64,000 nt of DNA, from the NCBI GenBank assembly GCA_964518905.1, contig CAZFJL010000001.1, forward strand, positions 124,001-188,000, read 5' to 3'. The position numbers and the translations under genes are program-made. A model generated the notes under the pieces. That model saw only the letters and a program-made list of their open reading frames with translations, did not search any database and was not told the origin of the DNA. Shown piece after piece: positions 25,662-34,946 of the stretch. The stretch's first letter is position 1. Each line of letters opens with the position of its first letter. This DNA comes from RDYZ01 sp964518905 (GTDB taxonomy: Bacteria; Cyanobacteriota; Cyanobacteriia; Cyanobacteriales; Geitlerinemataceae).

Positions 25662-25921
25662 AGTTTTGATCGTTTTTAAAACGGTGATTGAATAGTTACG
25701 GATTCAGTGGGGGACTCACCATAGAGGCCATTACGACGGTCTGAAAGGAGTGTCATCACTCAACATACTCCAACCGCCCCGCATAGTTCCACGCCAGGGA
25801 TGACAGACAGCACGACGATCGAGCGCTAGGATTTGGAGACGCGATCGTGATCCCGTCCGTCGTTGGCTCCAGAATCGTGACCTTACCTACAGCCCCTTAG
25901 CCCACTCTTCCGAATCGAGCG

Positions 25922-26734
25922 ATGTCGAACTTGCGTTTACTGCCCATTCTCCTGATGATCGGCCTATCTCTGACGGCGATCGGCTGCCAATCCGACGAAC
26001 CCGATCCCGCCGATTCGATCGTTCCCCAAACCACGACCGGCCAACCCGATCCGACTCGTAGTGCCGACGCGACCACCGAAACCCGCGACACCAATCAACC
26101 AAAAGACAAAACAGACGAAACCGAGGATGGGGACAGCGAGAAAGAGGAGGAGGAGGAAGACGAATTCGCCGACGGGAACTATGGGGAAGTAGACCCGGAT
26201 AATACCTATCGACCACGCAATACAGAATTTGAAGTCACACTACCGAGTCAATATGACATCCAGCCGCAGCGCGATGGAGTCGCATTTATTTCCAGTGACG
26301 GCGGGTTTGGTGGCGAGGTGGTGTTTTTTGAAGAAGAAGAGCCGCTCGATGCCGACGACCTCGAAGATGCCCTGAAAGAGATTTATGACGAACTGCTCGA
26401 TGGCGCATCGTGGCAGCTTTCGGAAATTCAACCCGACGGTAGTGTCCGGCTTGACTGGCGCGGTACGACGCCCGAGGGCAAAGAGCTAGACGCCGTTAGC
26501 TACATCGAGCAGCGTAACGACACGGTTTTTATCCTCAATGTTTACGGCATCGATCGCCCCTACGATGCCTTTCTCGACGACAGCCAAACGATTATCGGCA
26601 GCTATCTCACCTGGCCGGATGATGATGGCGGCGACGATGAATTTGACAATGCCGATGAGTTTGATGATGCGGATGACGCGGCAGTCGATGACGCCGATCG
26701 CGAGGCGGATGATAGCCGAGTCGGTGCGCCCTAG
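25922..26734 (+). CDS. Acidic lipoprotein of unknown function
   Basis: The 270-residue product begins MSNLRLLPILLMIGLSLTAIGC, a lipoprotein signal peptide with Cys22 as the lipidated residue. A low-complexity acidic region (DETEDGDSEKEEEEEDEF) follows, then a folded domain of about 120 residues starting EFEVTLPSQYDIQPQRDGVAF and including DWRGTTPEGKELDAVSYIE and FILNVYG. The C-terminal 40 residues are again Asp-rich. The folded part recalls PsbP/DcrB-like small domains, but I cannot assign it. It is divergent from the DUF3352 gene. Confidence 0.8.
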   Translation: MSNLRLLPILLMIGLSLTAIGCQSDEPDPADSIVPQTTTGQPDPTRSADATTETRDTNQPKDKTDETEDGDSEKEEEEEDEFADGNYGEVDPDNTYRPRNTEFEVTLPSQYDIQPQRDGVAFISSDGGFGGEVVFFEEEEPLDADDLEDALKEIYDELLDGASWQLSEIQPDGSVRLDWRGTTPEGKELDAVSYIEQRNDTVFILNVYGIDRPYDAFLDDSQTIIGSYLTWPDDDGGDDEFDNADEFDDADDAAVDDADREADDSRVGAP

Positions 26735-26851
26735 TGCCCGTCGTTGATCAACCTTCTAGCGCTTATCCCGCCAGGGTTATAGTCCCTAGCTAGCTCTTAA
26801 GCCCCGATTTCAAGCAATTCCAAACCACTTTGTCCGTCTTCACACGCCCCT

Positions 26852-27526
26852 ATGACTCCTCCCGACGACGCCCCTACGCCAACCCCAACCCCGACACCCC
26901 AACCCCAATCCAGTTGGCGAGTTTTTGCGCGAAATAATCTTCAGCCGCTCGCCGTCGCCTTTGCGATCGCCTTGCTGCTACGTATTTTCGTCGCCGAGCC
27001 GCGCTTTATCCCGTCCGCGTCCATGTTTCCGACGCTCGACCTCGGCGATCGGCTGATTGTCGAAAAAGTGTCGTATCACCTGCATACACCCGATCGCGGC
27101 GACATCGTGGTGTTCAGCCCGCCGGATTCGCTCCAGCGTCAGGGCTTTACGGCCAATCAAGCCTTTATTAAACGGGTGGTGGGCGTAGCGGGCGACACGA
27201 TCGCGGTGTTTGGCGGTCAGCTCGTGGTCAATCGCACGCCGATCGCCGAGGCGTACATTGCCGAGCCGCCGAACTATACCTGGGGGCCGTTCATCGTGCC
27301 GGATGGGTCGGTGGCCGTGATGGGCGACAACCGCAACAACAGCAATGATTCGCACGTGTGGGGCTTTTTGCCCGCCGATCGGGTGATCGGTCGCGCCTGT
27401 TTTCGGTTTTGGCCGCTCGATCGCTTGGGTGGATTTGGAGCGAACGCGATCCTTGCTGGACTGGATCAGACCGCTGAGGTCAGCACCTCGCAAGCACGAT
27501 TGGATTACCGCGTTGTTACGCTTTAG
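26852..27526 (+). CDS. lepB: Signal peptidase I (first copy)
   Basis: 224 residues. A Pro/Thr repeat (PTPTPTPQPQ) at the N-terminus precedes one membrane helix (about 35-55). The S26 peptidase motifs follow: IPSASMFPTLDLGDRLIVEK with the catalytic Ser, AFIKRVVGVAGDTI with the catalytic Lys, and MGDNRNNSNDSHVWGFLP. It cleaves Sec and Tat signal peptides. A second lepB lies at 51617-52213; two copies are common in cyanobacteria, often with separate roles for thylakoid and plasma membrane. Confidence 0.95.
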   Translation: MTPPDDAPTPTPTPTPQPQSSWRVFARNNLQPLAVAFAIALLLRIFVAEPRFIPSASMFPTLDLGDRLIVEKVSYHLHTPDRGDIVVFSPPDSLQRQGFTANQAFIKRVVGVAGDTIAVFGGQLVVNRTPIAEAYIAEPPNYTWGPFIVPDGSVAVMGDNRNNSNDSHVWGFLPADRVIGRACFRFWPLDRLGGFGANAILAGLDQTAEVSTSQARLDYRVVTL

Positions 27527-27533
27527 CGTTTTA

Positions 27534-27565
27534 TCTTGCGTTTTATCGATCGATAAAACGCAAGA
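27534..27565. terminator. Perfect palindromic terminator between lepB and apt
   Basis: A 32-base perfect palindrome (half site TCTTGCGTTTTATCGA) sits between the convergent stops of lepB and apt. It is seven bases after the lepB stop and 21 before the apt stop. The stem includes T-rich and A-rich halves suitable for both directions. Confidence 0.75.
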
Positions 27566-27586
27566 CAAATCAGCCCGTTCAGCCCA

Positions 27587-28117
27587 TTAGTCGTAACGAA
27601 GCAGCGAGACGATCGGCACGTCCGGCAGTTTGGCGCGTCCGCCCAGTCCTGCCAGTTCGATCAGGAAGCCAAACCCCGCCAGCGTACCGCCCGCCTGTTC
27701 GATGAGCTGCGCCGCCGCCGCCGCTGTGCCGCCCGTCGCGATCAGGTCATCGATAATCAAAACCCGCTGACCGGGGGCGATCGCGTCTTGGTGTAGCTCT
27801 AGGCGATCGGTGCCGTATTCCAGGGCGTATTCGGCGCTATAGGTCGCCGCCGGTAGCTTGCCCGGTTTTCGTGCTGGGATGAAGCCGATCCCCAAGCGAG
27901 CGGCCAGCGGTGTGCCAAAAATAAAGCCACGGGATTCAATGCCGAGGATAAGATCCGGAGCTAGCGTGTCGCAGGCTGAAACGAACTGATCGGTAACCGC
28001 ATTCAATCCCTGGGGATCGGCGAGTAGCGGCGTAATATCGCGAAATAAGATCCCCGGCTGCGGAAAATCAGGGATCGCGCGAATTAGCGTTGCCAGGTCG
28101 AAGGTCGATGCCGTCAT
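27587..28117 (-). CDS. apt: Adenine phosphoribosyltransferase
   Basis: 176 residues; salvages adenine to AMP with PRPP. The family signatures are present: IRAIPDFPQPGILFRDITPLL at the N-terminus, LILGIESRGFIFGTPLA, RKPGKLPAATYSAEYALEYGTDRLELH and the PRPP-binding loop VLIIDDLIATGGTAAAA. Start and length are standard. Stand-alone gene convergent with lepB. Confidence 0.96.
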   Translation of the reverse strand: MTASTFDLATLIRAIPDFPQPGILFRDITPLLADPQGLNAVTDQFVSACDTLAPDLILGIESRGFIFGTPLAARLGIGFIPARKPGKLPAATYSAEYALEYGTDRLELHQDAIAPGQRVLIIDDLIATGGTAAAAAQLIEQAGGTLAGFGFLIELAGLGGRAKLPDVPIVSLLRYD

Positions 28118-28286
28118 AAATCTAGATCAAAAGGGGAGAATCCCTGTAAATTGTGCCAGGGGACGGTCTCGATCTCGATCAATCTGACTTCGATACTGTG
28201 GTCGATACTGCTCTGTGTCTATTGAGACCTCCATCATGCAGCGCAAACCACCTAGGATAAATACACCCTTTATTTCACTTAATTAC

Positions 28287-28829
28287 ATGAGACGTTTTCT
28301 ATTAACTATTGGATTGCTCGTTCTAGCGCAGGCATGTTCTGCCCCACCAAGTACCCCTCCCACCGCAGACAGTGGTACTGAAACCAGTACCGCAGAATCT
28401 GGTGAGACTGAAGTTGCCACAATCCCCCTTGGTACACCTGAAGCTGTACGCGATGATCGCGAAATCACCATCACCAAGAGTGAGATGCTGGACTCTTTAC
28501 AGGGTAATGATTTCACCCAGCCAATCGAGGCTAAGGGCGGCAAGCTTGTCATTGTTCACATGACAGTCAAAAACACCGGCCAAGAATCTGGCAACATGAT
28601 ATTTTCTCAGTTCAAGCTGGAAGATAGCCAAGGGCGATCATACGACGAGATCAGCGACTTCAACGATCTCACAACCTTTGGGGTGTGGTCACAAGCTCAG
28701 GGCTTAGACGATACCAATACCGATATCTTTCCCGGCGGTGCATTCAACGTGGCAAAAATCTTTCGCGTTGCTCCTGACGCTGAAAGTCTATTAATGGTCG
28801 TCAATGACAAACGCTTTGTACTTCAGTAG
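28287..28829 (+). CDS. Lipoprotein with DUF4352-like domain
   Basis: From the ATG at 28287 the product begins MRRFLLTIGLLVLAQACSAPP, a clear lipoprotein signal peptide (lipobox LAQAC). After a Thr/Ser/Glu linker comes an immunoglobulin-like domain of the DUF4352 type: EITITKSEMLDSLQG, KLVIVHMTVKNTGQESGNM, FKLEDSQGRSYDEIS and KIFRVAPDAESLLMVV. ATGs at 28215 and 28236 would put 17 or more hydrophilic residues before the signal peptide and are rejected. Role unknown; related domains are often extracytoplasmic. Confidence 0.8.
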   Translation: MRRFLLTIGLLVLAQACSAPPSTPPTADSGTETSTAESGETEVATIPLGTPEAVRDDREITITKSEMLDSLQGNDFTQPIEAKGGKLVIVHMTVKNTGQESGNMIFSQFKLEDSQGRSYDEISDFNDLTTFGVWSQAQGLDDTNTDIFPGGAFNVAKIFRVAPDAESLLMVVNDKRFVLQ

Positions 28830-29303
28830 GTGATTTATGGGGCGGCTTATCACCCTCGGGGATCTCGATTGATGATTTATTCTGCTGTTGCTTAAACGGT
28901 GTCTTCGTCGGAGGCAACATGATCGAATGCCCGAGCCGCCCCTATTGCACGACATAAAATTAGCACTCAATCTTGAGGCATCCTGAACCCTGACTAGGAT
29001 TTCGTAAACGGCTTGGTATATCTGACTCATTTGCGAATGCTTCAAGACGTGAAAGACTCGCGATCGTCACTGCTACACTAGTTATGCTTTTTAGGTGGTT
29101 GGCGGAGGATTTAACTGTGGTCTCCTGCAAGTTGTCCAGAGAGATCACTCCAGATCGTTAACTCTGGTTTTCGCGATCGACTGCTATCCGGTGTCCAGGT
29201 CGCTCTACCATTTTCCGCAAGCCCCAAACACTGTAGCCTCTGCGATCCCGACTCCACCCTATTGTCCTTTCCCACCACGTTTACTGCCGAGCCCCAGCGC
29301 GTA
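28830..29303. other. Intergenic region with structured segment
   Basis: 474 bases without a supported gene. The first 110 hold the inverted repeat listed separately (28839-28942). The rest lacks clear motifs; the promoter of the DUF3038/DUF4335 pair is probably near its end. Confidence 0.45.
28839..28942. repeat. Long-range inverted repeat with inner hairpin
   Basis: GGGGCGGC at 28839-28846 pairs with GCCGCCCC at 28935-28942. The adjacent CTCGGG and CCCGAG extend the pairing after a small bulge. Inside, GTTGC and GCAAC (about 28887 and 28914) can form a second stem. It begins ten bases after a stop codon. Confidence 0.5.
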
Positions 29304-29909
29304 ATGCCCCCGACTCCTACCGCCGAAACCTCTATCACTTCACCGCTCGACCGGTTGCCAGATTTTGATCTGGCGGATCGAGGCTGCCCGCGCCGCACTC
29401 GGACGCAGATTGACCTGACGCTGTTGGCGATCGAAGCGCTCAACTTGAAAGGTACGCACGATATTTTGAGCCTGACCCAACAGCTCGAACTCACGCGTAT
29501 TATTCCCAATCGGGTTGTGCTTTGGCGGGTGCGGAATACCAATCCCCTGCGTCGTCTGAGTCGCCGTCGTGCCATGACGATCGATGAAGCCAAAGCCTTG
29601 ACGATTATCGCCTGCCATATTGCCCGCCGCCTTAATCTCGCGATTCGCCAACTGCTCGCCGAAGCGGTCAAACTGCGCGATCGCGGCAAACCCTACAGCG
29701 ATAATCCCCACCTCGCTCGCTATCTCGAACGGTTTCGTGTTCACTTTCGGAGCCGCATGAACCCGCGCCGTGCCACCATCATGCTCTACGAAACTGATGA
29801 GAAACTCGACGACCTGGCGATCGAGCTACTGAGTAAACTGCTCTTCTGTACCGGTACGTCCGGCCTGCAACGCTTTTGGGTCAGTCTGTTTAACGGAGAA
29901 ATTTCATGA
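29304..29909 (+). CDS. DUF3038 domain-containing protein
   Basis: About 201 residues from the ATG at 29304 (a TTG at 29262 would add 14). Mostly helical and basic, with RRTRTQIDLTLLAIEALNL, RVVLWRVRNTNPLRRLSRRR and TIDEAKALTIIACHIARRL. This is the cyanobacterial DUF3038 family. Its stop overlaps the start of the DUF4335 gene as ATGA, so the two are translationally coupled; the pair is commonly found together. Function unknown. Confidence 0.8.
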   Translation: MPPTPTAETSITSPLDRLPDFDLADRGCPRRTRTQIDLTLLAIEALNLKGTHDILSLTQQLELTRIIPNRVVLWRVRNTNPLRRLSRRRAMTIDEAKALTIIACHIARRLNLAIRQLLAEAVKLRDRGKPYSDNPHLARYLERFRVHFRSRMNPRRATIMLYETDEKLDDLAIELLSKLLFCTGTSGLQRFWVSLFNGEIS

Positions 29910-31417
29910 GTGTGCGACGCAAGTACAGTTTGCCGGGATGCACCCTGATTCTCGAAGGGGTCACCACAGAAGCGACCGGTAGACGGCCAACGATTTCAGC
30001 CGTTGTGAATGCCGAGTGTCATATTTTGGGTCAAGCCCAAATTTTGGCCGGAGGACAGGGCTTTTTACAACAACTCACCGAGACTCTGAGCGCTTACACC
30101 CAAAGTATCCTGAGCGGTATTGTTCCGGTTGTCCCAGAAAGTCACATTGCGATCGAGCCACTGCCGCCGTTGCAGCATCGCCTGACGATCACCGATCCCG
30201 GTCTCGAAGCGCCCGTCTCGCTCGATCTCAGCACCCTACAACTGTTCGACCTACTCGAAAGCCTCGATCAAATGTTGGCCGATGCCCGCACTCTACCGGG
30301 CTGGTCACTCGACCTCAAACCGCTGACGCGCCATCAGGCTCGTCTCGATCCGCCGATCGCCGAGCGTGCTGCTCCCGCCGCGATCGGTTTCTCCAGCTTG
30401 GCCGTAGCGGCACTGGCGTTATTCTTCCTGCCGATCCCCGAAGTGCGCCGCCCGACGGAACCCATTCCCGTTAGCGCCGATGAGCTGGTGCAGACAACGG
30501 AAGCAAACGAAACGGCTGGGTCTGCGCCACCGCAGGATCAGGAATCCGACGAGATCGATCCGGATGGCGATACCGCCGAGGCTGATGCTGCTCAGTTAAG
30601 CAGCAGCGCGGACGAAGCAAACGACAGCACCGATCGAACCGATTCGACATCTGAAGACACGGACGAACCAGAAGACGACACCAAAGCGGCGGCTGATGCC
30701 AGATCCCAGCGATCGTCCACCCCAGATGCAGACGCAGATAGCGACACCGAACCCGAAATCATCTCCGATAGCGATCAACTCTATGCCCTGAACCTCAAAC
30801 TCGATCAAGACCTCAGCGCTAATTGGGATTCCGATGATGCGCCGCCAGCGGATCGTGAATACCGCGTCAGTGTCGGTCGCGACGGAGCCATTATTGGCTA
30901 CATTGGCCGTAGTGCCGGATCTGAATCCTATGTAGATTCGACCCCACTCCCCGATCTGCTCTACGTTCCAGCCCAGGCGGGCAGCGCCCAGGTGGAAGCA
31001 CAAGCTGATTTTCGGGTGGTCTTTGCAGACTCCGGCACGATCGAAGTTAGCCCTTGGAATGGTTACGCGACAACGCCCAGCGATCCGCCGAGCTTGACGG
31101 ATGCAACCACCGTTACACAGAGCCTCGATGACCTCAGCGATGTGCTCTACGACAACTTTAAAGATGATCCAAGCTTCGATCGCTCACTGGCCTATCGCCT
31201 CGGGGTAACCACCGAGGGCACACTCGCCCAGGTCGAGCCGCTCACCGGCGATGCGCGGAACTTATATGGTGAAACACCACTGCCGGATCTTTACGACCCC
31301 GCCGCTGCGATCGACGTCAGTGATGACCGTGTCAGACTCTCACCCCTCGTCGAATTCCGCGTCGTCTTTAAGCCCAGCGGCGTGATCGAGATCGCTCCCT
31401 GGTATGGGATACAGTAA
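29906..31417 (+). CDS. DUF4335 domain-containing protein
   Basis: 503 residues. The N-terminus (VRRKYSLPGCTLILEGVTT) and LSLDLSTLQLFDLLESLDQ-like region are the DUF4335 part (about 1-150). It is followed by a hydrophobic helix (IGFSSLAVAALALFFLPIP, about 155-175), a long Asp/Ser/Glu-rich low-complexity linker (about 180-285), and two related C-terminal beta-rich repeats that each end FRVVF...SGxIEVSPWNGY or FRVVFKPSGVIEIAPWYG. It is probably membrane anchored. Coupled to the upstream DUF3038 gene by a 4-bp overlap. Confidence 0.82.
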   Translation: MSVRRKYSLPGCTLILEGVTTEATGRRPTISAVVNAECHILGQAQILAGGQGFLQQLTETLSAYTQSILSGIVPVVPESHIAIEPLPPLQHRLTITDPGLEAPVSLDLSTLQLFDLLESLDQMLADARTLPGWSLDLKPLTRHQARLDPPIAERAAPAAIGFSSLAVAALALFFLPIPEVRRPTEPIPVSADELVQTTEANETAGSAPPQDQESDEIDPDGDTAEADAAQLSSSADEANDSTDRTDSTSEDTDEPEDDTKAAADARSQRSSTPDADADSDTEPEIISDSDQLYALNLKLDQDLSANWDSDDAPPADREYRVSVGRDGAIIGYIGRSAGSESYVDSTPLPDLLYVPAQAGSAQVEAQADFRVVFADSGTIEVSPWNGYATTPSDPPSLTDATTVTQSLDDLSDVLYDNFKDDPSFDRSLAYRLGVTTEGTLAQVEPLTGDARNLYGETPLPDLYDPAAAIDVSDDRVRLSPLVEFRVVFKPSGVIEIAPWYGIQ

Positions 31418-31450
31418 CGCGATCGCTTGATATGTTCGGCTCTGCGGCGT

Positions 31451-33430
31451 CTATCGAAGGAGTTTATGTTGATGCTGTAGCCACTGCAACGCTGGGATAA
31501 CGTCCGGTTTGCGCGAGGTCTTGGACTGGCTGGATTCTGGCCAGTAGACGATCGAACGATCCAGCCGACAGGCTTGTCCTGCCCAGTTACCAAAATGAAA
31601 AATCAGACAGGGAATTCCGACGCGATCGGCCAAATTCTCGATTTTTTGCGGCCAGTCGGCAACAGCGGAATCCGGCAAGAATTGCAGCACAATCGCGTGG
31701 GGCCGCCAAATTTCTGCGAATAGCTGCGCTCGATCAAGATCGTTGACCTCGATGGTTCGGCAATGGTGACGGCGGAGTTGATCGGCGATCGACGAACCCT
31801 TTGTATTCGTTTGCCAGGAATTAATTTTGGGTGATAGAGGATCGCGTAAATCAACCAAAACGATGGTCGATCGCATCACTCGTGCCCACTCAAAGCAAGA
31901 GGATATTTCTGAAGGCCGTAGGGGATAGTGCAGCCCAAAAGGCTCCGGAGTCAGCCGAGATTCAAGGAGCGATGATGGATTGATCCTTGTGGGTCTGTGA
32001 CGCAGTGTCGCGATCGCGATCGCCCGTTTATCCAGGCGGTGTATCAGGTGTTGGGTAACGCTATGGTAATCGTCGTAGGTTGCACAATCGAGTATCACCA
32101 ACTTTGGGGAAAGGCGGGCTACTTTGTCGAGCAGATCGTCAATCGATACTGCGATCGCAATGTACCAACCCGGTTGATCGAGTAGGGCGAGATCTTGACC
32201 CTGTAAATGCCGAGTTAAGACGATCGCTCGGCTTGAAGGAACACTGTCTCCGTCGCGAGTTTCGATCAATCCAGTTTTATGACTGGATGTGTTGCTGTTT
32301 AACGTGTCAGCATCAAACGTCTCTATACGATCTCGATCTGATACTGAAATTTTTGTATCTAAATCGGACTCAGGTACAACAATGTTGGGGAGCAACAGCG
32401 TTAGTTGAAAGCCCGTTCCCGCAACCGGCTTTAGACTCAGGTCACCTTTCAAAAAGTGGACGAGTATACGCAAAAAAATCAGGACTTCCGTGCGATCGGC
32501 TGGAATCATCTTCAGCAGAGATAGAGGCGTTAAATTCCGCCCCAGCATGGGGTCAAGACTCTGTAATGACACCATTAAATCCCCCTCTAGAACCTGAGCC
32601 GAGAGATGTAAATCCTGCCATGATCCATAACGACCCAGCACGCATTCGATCGCCGCAGCAAAAAGATGCAGGCTATAACGACGATCAATTGAAATGGTCG
32701 TCGATGCAATATCCCAGCTTGCGAGATTCTCCTCTGGCTCTGGGTGCGATCGCTGACACCGATCCCGCGCCTGGGCGATCGCCTGCCCAAAGAGCGAGAT
32801 TAACGTCGTCAACTCGTCATACAGAATCGTTTTGCCCATACGAATCCGCGAAACCAAATCCAGCCGTTCGAGCTCATAGGCAATACGATCAGCGCCGTAG
32901 CTAATCGCCTGAACCTGTTTCTGCTGCCCTTCGGAAAGAGATGCCAGCCGTTCATCGTTGAGGAGCGTGGCCAAACTCAAGACCCCCATCAGTGGAGAGG
33001 CGACCTCGTGGGAAAAACGTTCCACAATCATCGACAGATCGCGATCGTTAGACTCCAGAGCAGGCAACGTCACCAAATCAATCACGCCGATCGCTCGCCC
33101 CCCCTCCTCGATCGCGATCACATAACGAGCCGTTGGATGACGCAGGGCATGAGCGCAGTCATGCAGCATCTCTAGCGTAATCGTCGAACGAATCAGAGGG
33201 ACAACCTCTAGCAGCGTGGTCGAGAGTGACCCAAGCAGACGACCGGGGGGTAAATCCGGATCAAGGAGACGATGGGGAAACAACAGGCCGACCGGGTGCG
33301 TTGCACGATCGAGCAAGATCGCTGGTTGTCCGCCCGCCAGGGCTAGCTGACGTGCGGCTGCCCCCACCGTTAGGCGATCGTCGAATAACGGGACGGACTC
33401 AATGGGGACAGGAAAGGAAAAGGAGGCCAC
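31451..33430 (-). CDS. CBS-domain protein with degenerate histidine kinase and pseudo-receivers
   Basis: 659 residues from a GTG at 33430. Residues 1-125 look like a CBS pair (PLFDDRLTVGAAARQLALAGG ... ARYVIAIEEGGRAIGVIDLV). Next comes a HisKA-like helix, SMIVERFSHEVASPLMGVLSLA, with the His in place. The following ATPase region keeps only a weak N box (FAAAIECVLG) and a final GTGFQLTLLLP, without clear G1, so ATP binding is doubtful. The rest contains two receiver-like segments (KLVILDCATYDDY; STIVLVDLRDP). It is divergent from kaiA across 300 bases, hinting at a clock-linked role, which is inference. Confidence 0.65.
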   Translation of the reverse strand: MASFSFPVPIESVPLFDDRLTVGAAARQLALAGGQPAILLDRATHPVGLLFPHRLLDPDLPPGRLLGSLSTTLLEVVPLIRSTITLEMLHDCAHALRHPTARYVIAIEEGGRAIGVIDLVTLPALESNDRDLSMIVERFSHEVASPLMGVLSLATLLNDERLASLSEGQQKQVQAISYGADRIAYELERLDLVSRIRMGKTILYDELTTLISLFGQAIAQARDRCQRSHPEPEENLASWDIASTTISIDRRYSLHLFAAAIECVLGRYGSWQDLHLSAQVLEGDLMVSLQSLDPMLGRNLTPLSLLKMIPADRTEVLIFLRILVHFLKGDLSLKPVAGTGFQLTLLLPNIVVPESDLDTKISVSDRDRIETFDADTLNSNTSSHKTGLIETRDGDSVPSSRAIVLTRHLQGQDLALLDQPGWYIAIAVSIDDLLDKVARLSPKLVILDCATYDDYHSVTQHLIHRLDKRAIAIATLRHRPTRINPSSLLESRLTPEPFGLHYPLRPSEISSCFEWARVMRSTIVLVDLRDPLSPKINSWQTNTKGSSIADQLRRHHCRTIEVNDLDRAQLFAEIWRPHAIVLQFLPDSAVADWPQKIENLADRVGIPCLIFHFGNWAGQACRLDRSIVYWPESSQSKTSRKPDVIPALQWLQHQHKLLR

Positions 33431-33730
33431 ACGTAATATGTATCGTAAAAACGGGCGAATGACGCAACTCGATCAAGACTTTTCTTTAGACTATGACGAA
33501 CTGATAAAAACGTTTCAGGCTCTAGTTTGTGTATCTAATAGTGCTTATTGCAGAAATATATACCTATTAGCAAGAAGCACCAGATAAACTTTCAAACGAA
33601 CTATAAAGAATTGTTTCCTATTCTCTAAAAACAAAAAGGAAATCAAGTCTATTCGTAAATAATTGATACAAAGTGTTACTATCCAAAGACTGTATTCGAC
33701 GAAGCTTATTCGTTGTGAGTCCACCCCGTG

Positions 33731-34648
33731 ATGGTCGCGCCTACCTTAACAATTTGCCTATTCGCACTCGATGTCGGCCTCATCGATCAAGTTCGTGCTG
33801 CGCTTGATGATGATCGTTTCGCCTTGACCGTATGCCATTCGCCCACAAAGTTCATCGAGACTCTGTCCAGCGACTGGTCTCATTTCGATAGCATCATTCT
33901 AGAAATCCATGATGACCTCCCGGATTTAGTCCGCAATCTGCATCAAGCCAAACTCTTGTTGCCTGCCATCATTGTGAACCCGTTGAACGATCACGACAGC
34001 CTTCAGGCTCAGGGGGCGGCTCCAACGGACCGAGTCACATCAGCGAGAGGCAACCATAGCAAGGCATCATCGGGCCGGTCTCATTACTATCATCAGGCAG
34101 AGGTCGCTCTCCAACTGTCTTCTGACGTTGATCTGGAGGATGCCATTACCCAAGCCCTCGCGCAATTTTTGCAGCTTACCCCGTCCGATAAGGCCAGCCC
34201 GCCATCGTTTCGCAGTAGCCAAAAAATCACCCTGCTGGAAGAAAAGCAGCGGCTGCTCACCGAAAAGCTCAAAGAAAGACTGGGATACCTCGGTGTGTAT
34301 TACAAACGCAACTCGCAACGTTTCTTACGAAACCTATCCGCCGCCGACGCGATCGACCTTATTGAACAGCTTCAAGTTCTATACCAAGATATTGTGCTTC
34401 AGTATTTTGAGAAGGGAGGGGGAGTCAATCAAGCGATCGATGAATTTGTTTACCTAGCATTCTTCGCCGATATTTCGGTCACCCGAGTGGTCGAACTACA
34501 CATGAATTTGATGGACCAATTCTCGAAACAGCTACAATTAGAAGGACGCAGCGAAGAAATATTACTGGATTATCGCCTGACCCTAATCGACGTAATTGCC
34601 CATCTTTGCGAGATGTATCGACGATCGATTCCGCGAGAACCTGAATAA
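33731..34648 (+). CDS. kaiA: Circadian clock protein KaiA
   Basis: About 305 residues, full length. The N-terminal pseudo-receiver (about 1-135, TICLFALDVGLIDQVRAAL...) lacks the phospho-Asp context of true receivers. A linker leads to the C-terminal KaiC-stimulating helical domain: KLKERLGYLGVYYKRNSQRFLRNLSAADAI, LYQDIVLQYFEKGGGVNQAIDEFVYLAFFADISV and IDVIAHLCEMYRRSIP. KaiA promotes KaiC autophosphorylation. A GTG at 33728 precedes the ATG at 33731; the ATG is used. The gap to kaiB is occupied by an inserted element. Confidence 0.96.
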   Translation: MVAPTLTICLFALDVGLIDQVRAALDDDRFALTVCHSPTKFIETLSSDWSHFDSIILEIHDDLPDLVRNLHQAKLLLPAIIVNPLNDHDSLQAQGAAPTDRVTSARGNHSKASSGRSHYYHQAEVALQLSSDVDLEDAITQALAQFLQLTPSDKASPPSFRSSQKITLLEEKQRLLTEKLKERLGYLGVYYKRNSQRFLRNLSAADAIDLIEQLQVLYQDIVLQYFEKGGGVNQAIDEFVYLAFFADISVTRVVELHMNLMDQFSKQLQLEGRSEEILLDYRLTLIDVIAHLCEMYRRSIPREPE

Positions 34649-34759
34649 CGCTTAAATAGCGTGGCGCCTCAAGCTTCGCCTCGATTTAGATGCCCATTGT
34701 CATCATGATCGATCCCTCCGCCTCCGCCCAGCGCTGGGGCAACCACCCATCAACATTAC

Positions 34760-34911
34760 TAGACCTCTTGCCTGAATTGCCCTCATCCCCCAGCCCCTTC
34801 TCCTAAGACGGGAGAAGGGGAGCCAAATCAAAAAACTTGACCTTCAAAGTTCTTCTCCCGCTCTGGGAGAGGGATTTAGGGAGAGGGCATAATATTCGTA
34901 CAAGAGGTCTA
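34760..34911. repeat. MITE-like element in the kaiA-kaiB gap, terminal repeat TAGACCTCTTG
   Basis: 152 bp with perfect 11-bp ends (TAGACCTCTTG ... CAAGAGGTCTA), the outer TA possibly a target duplication. The interior is the GC-rich double-hairpin core beginning CCTCATCCCCCAGCCCC and ending GGGATTTAGGGAGAGGG. The same core occurs at 35321-35418 and 41805-41906 inside elements with different ends. It ends 35 bases before kaiB. Confidence 0.88.
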
Positions 34912-34946
34912 CTCTCCGAAAAACCGCAGATTGGTCTCAACCTTCT

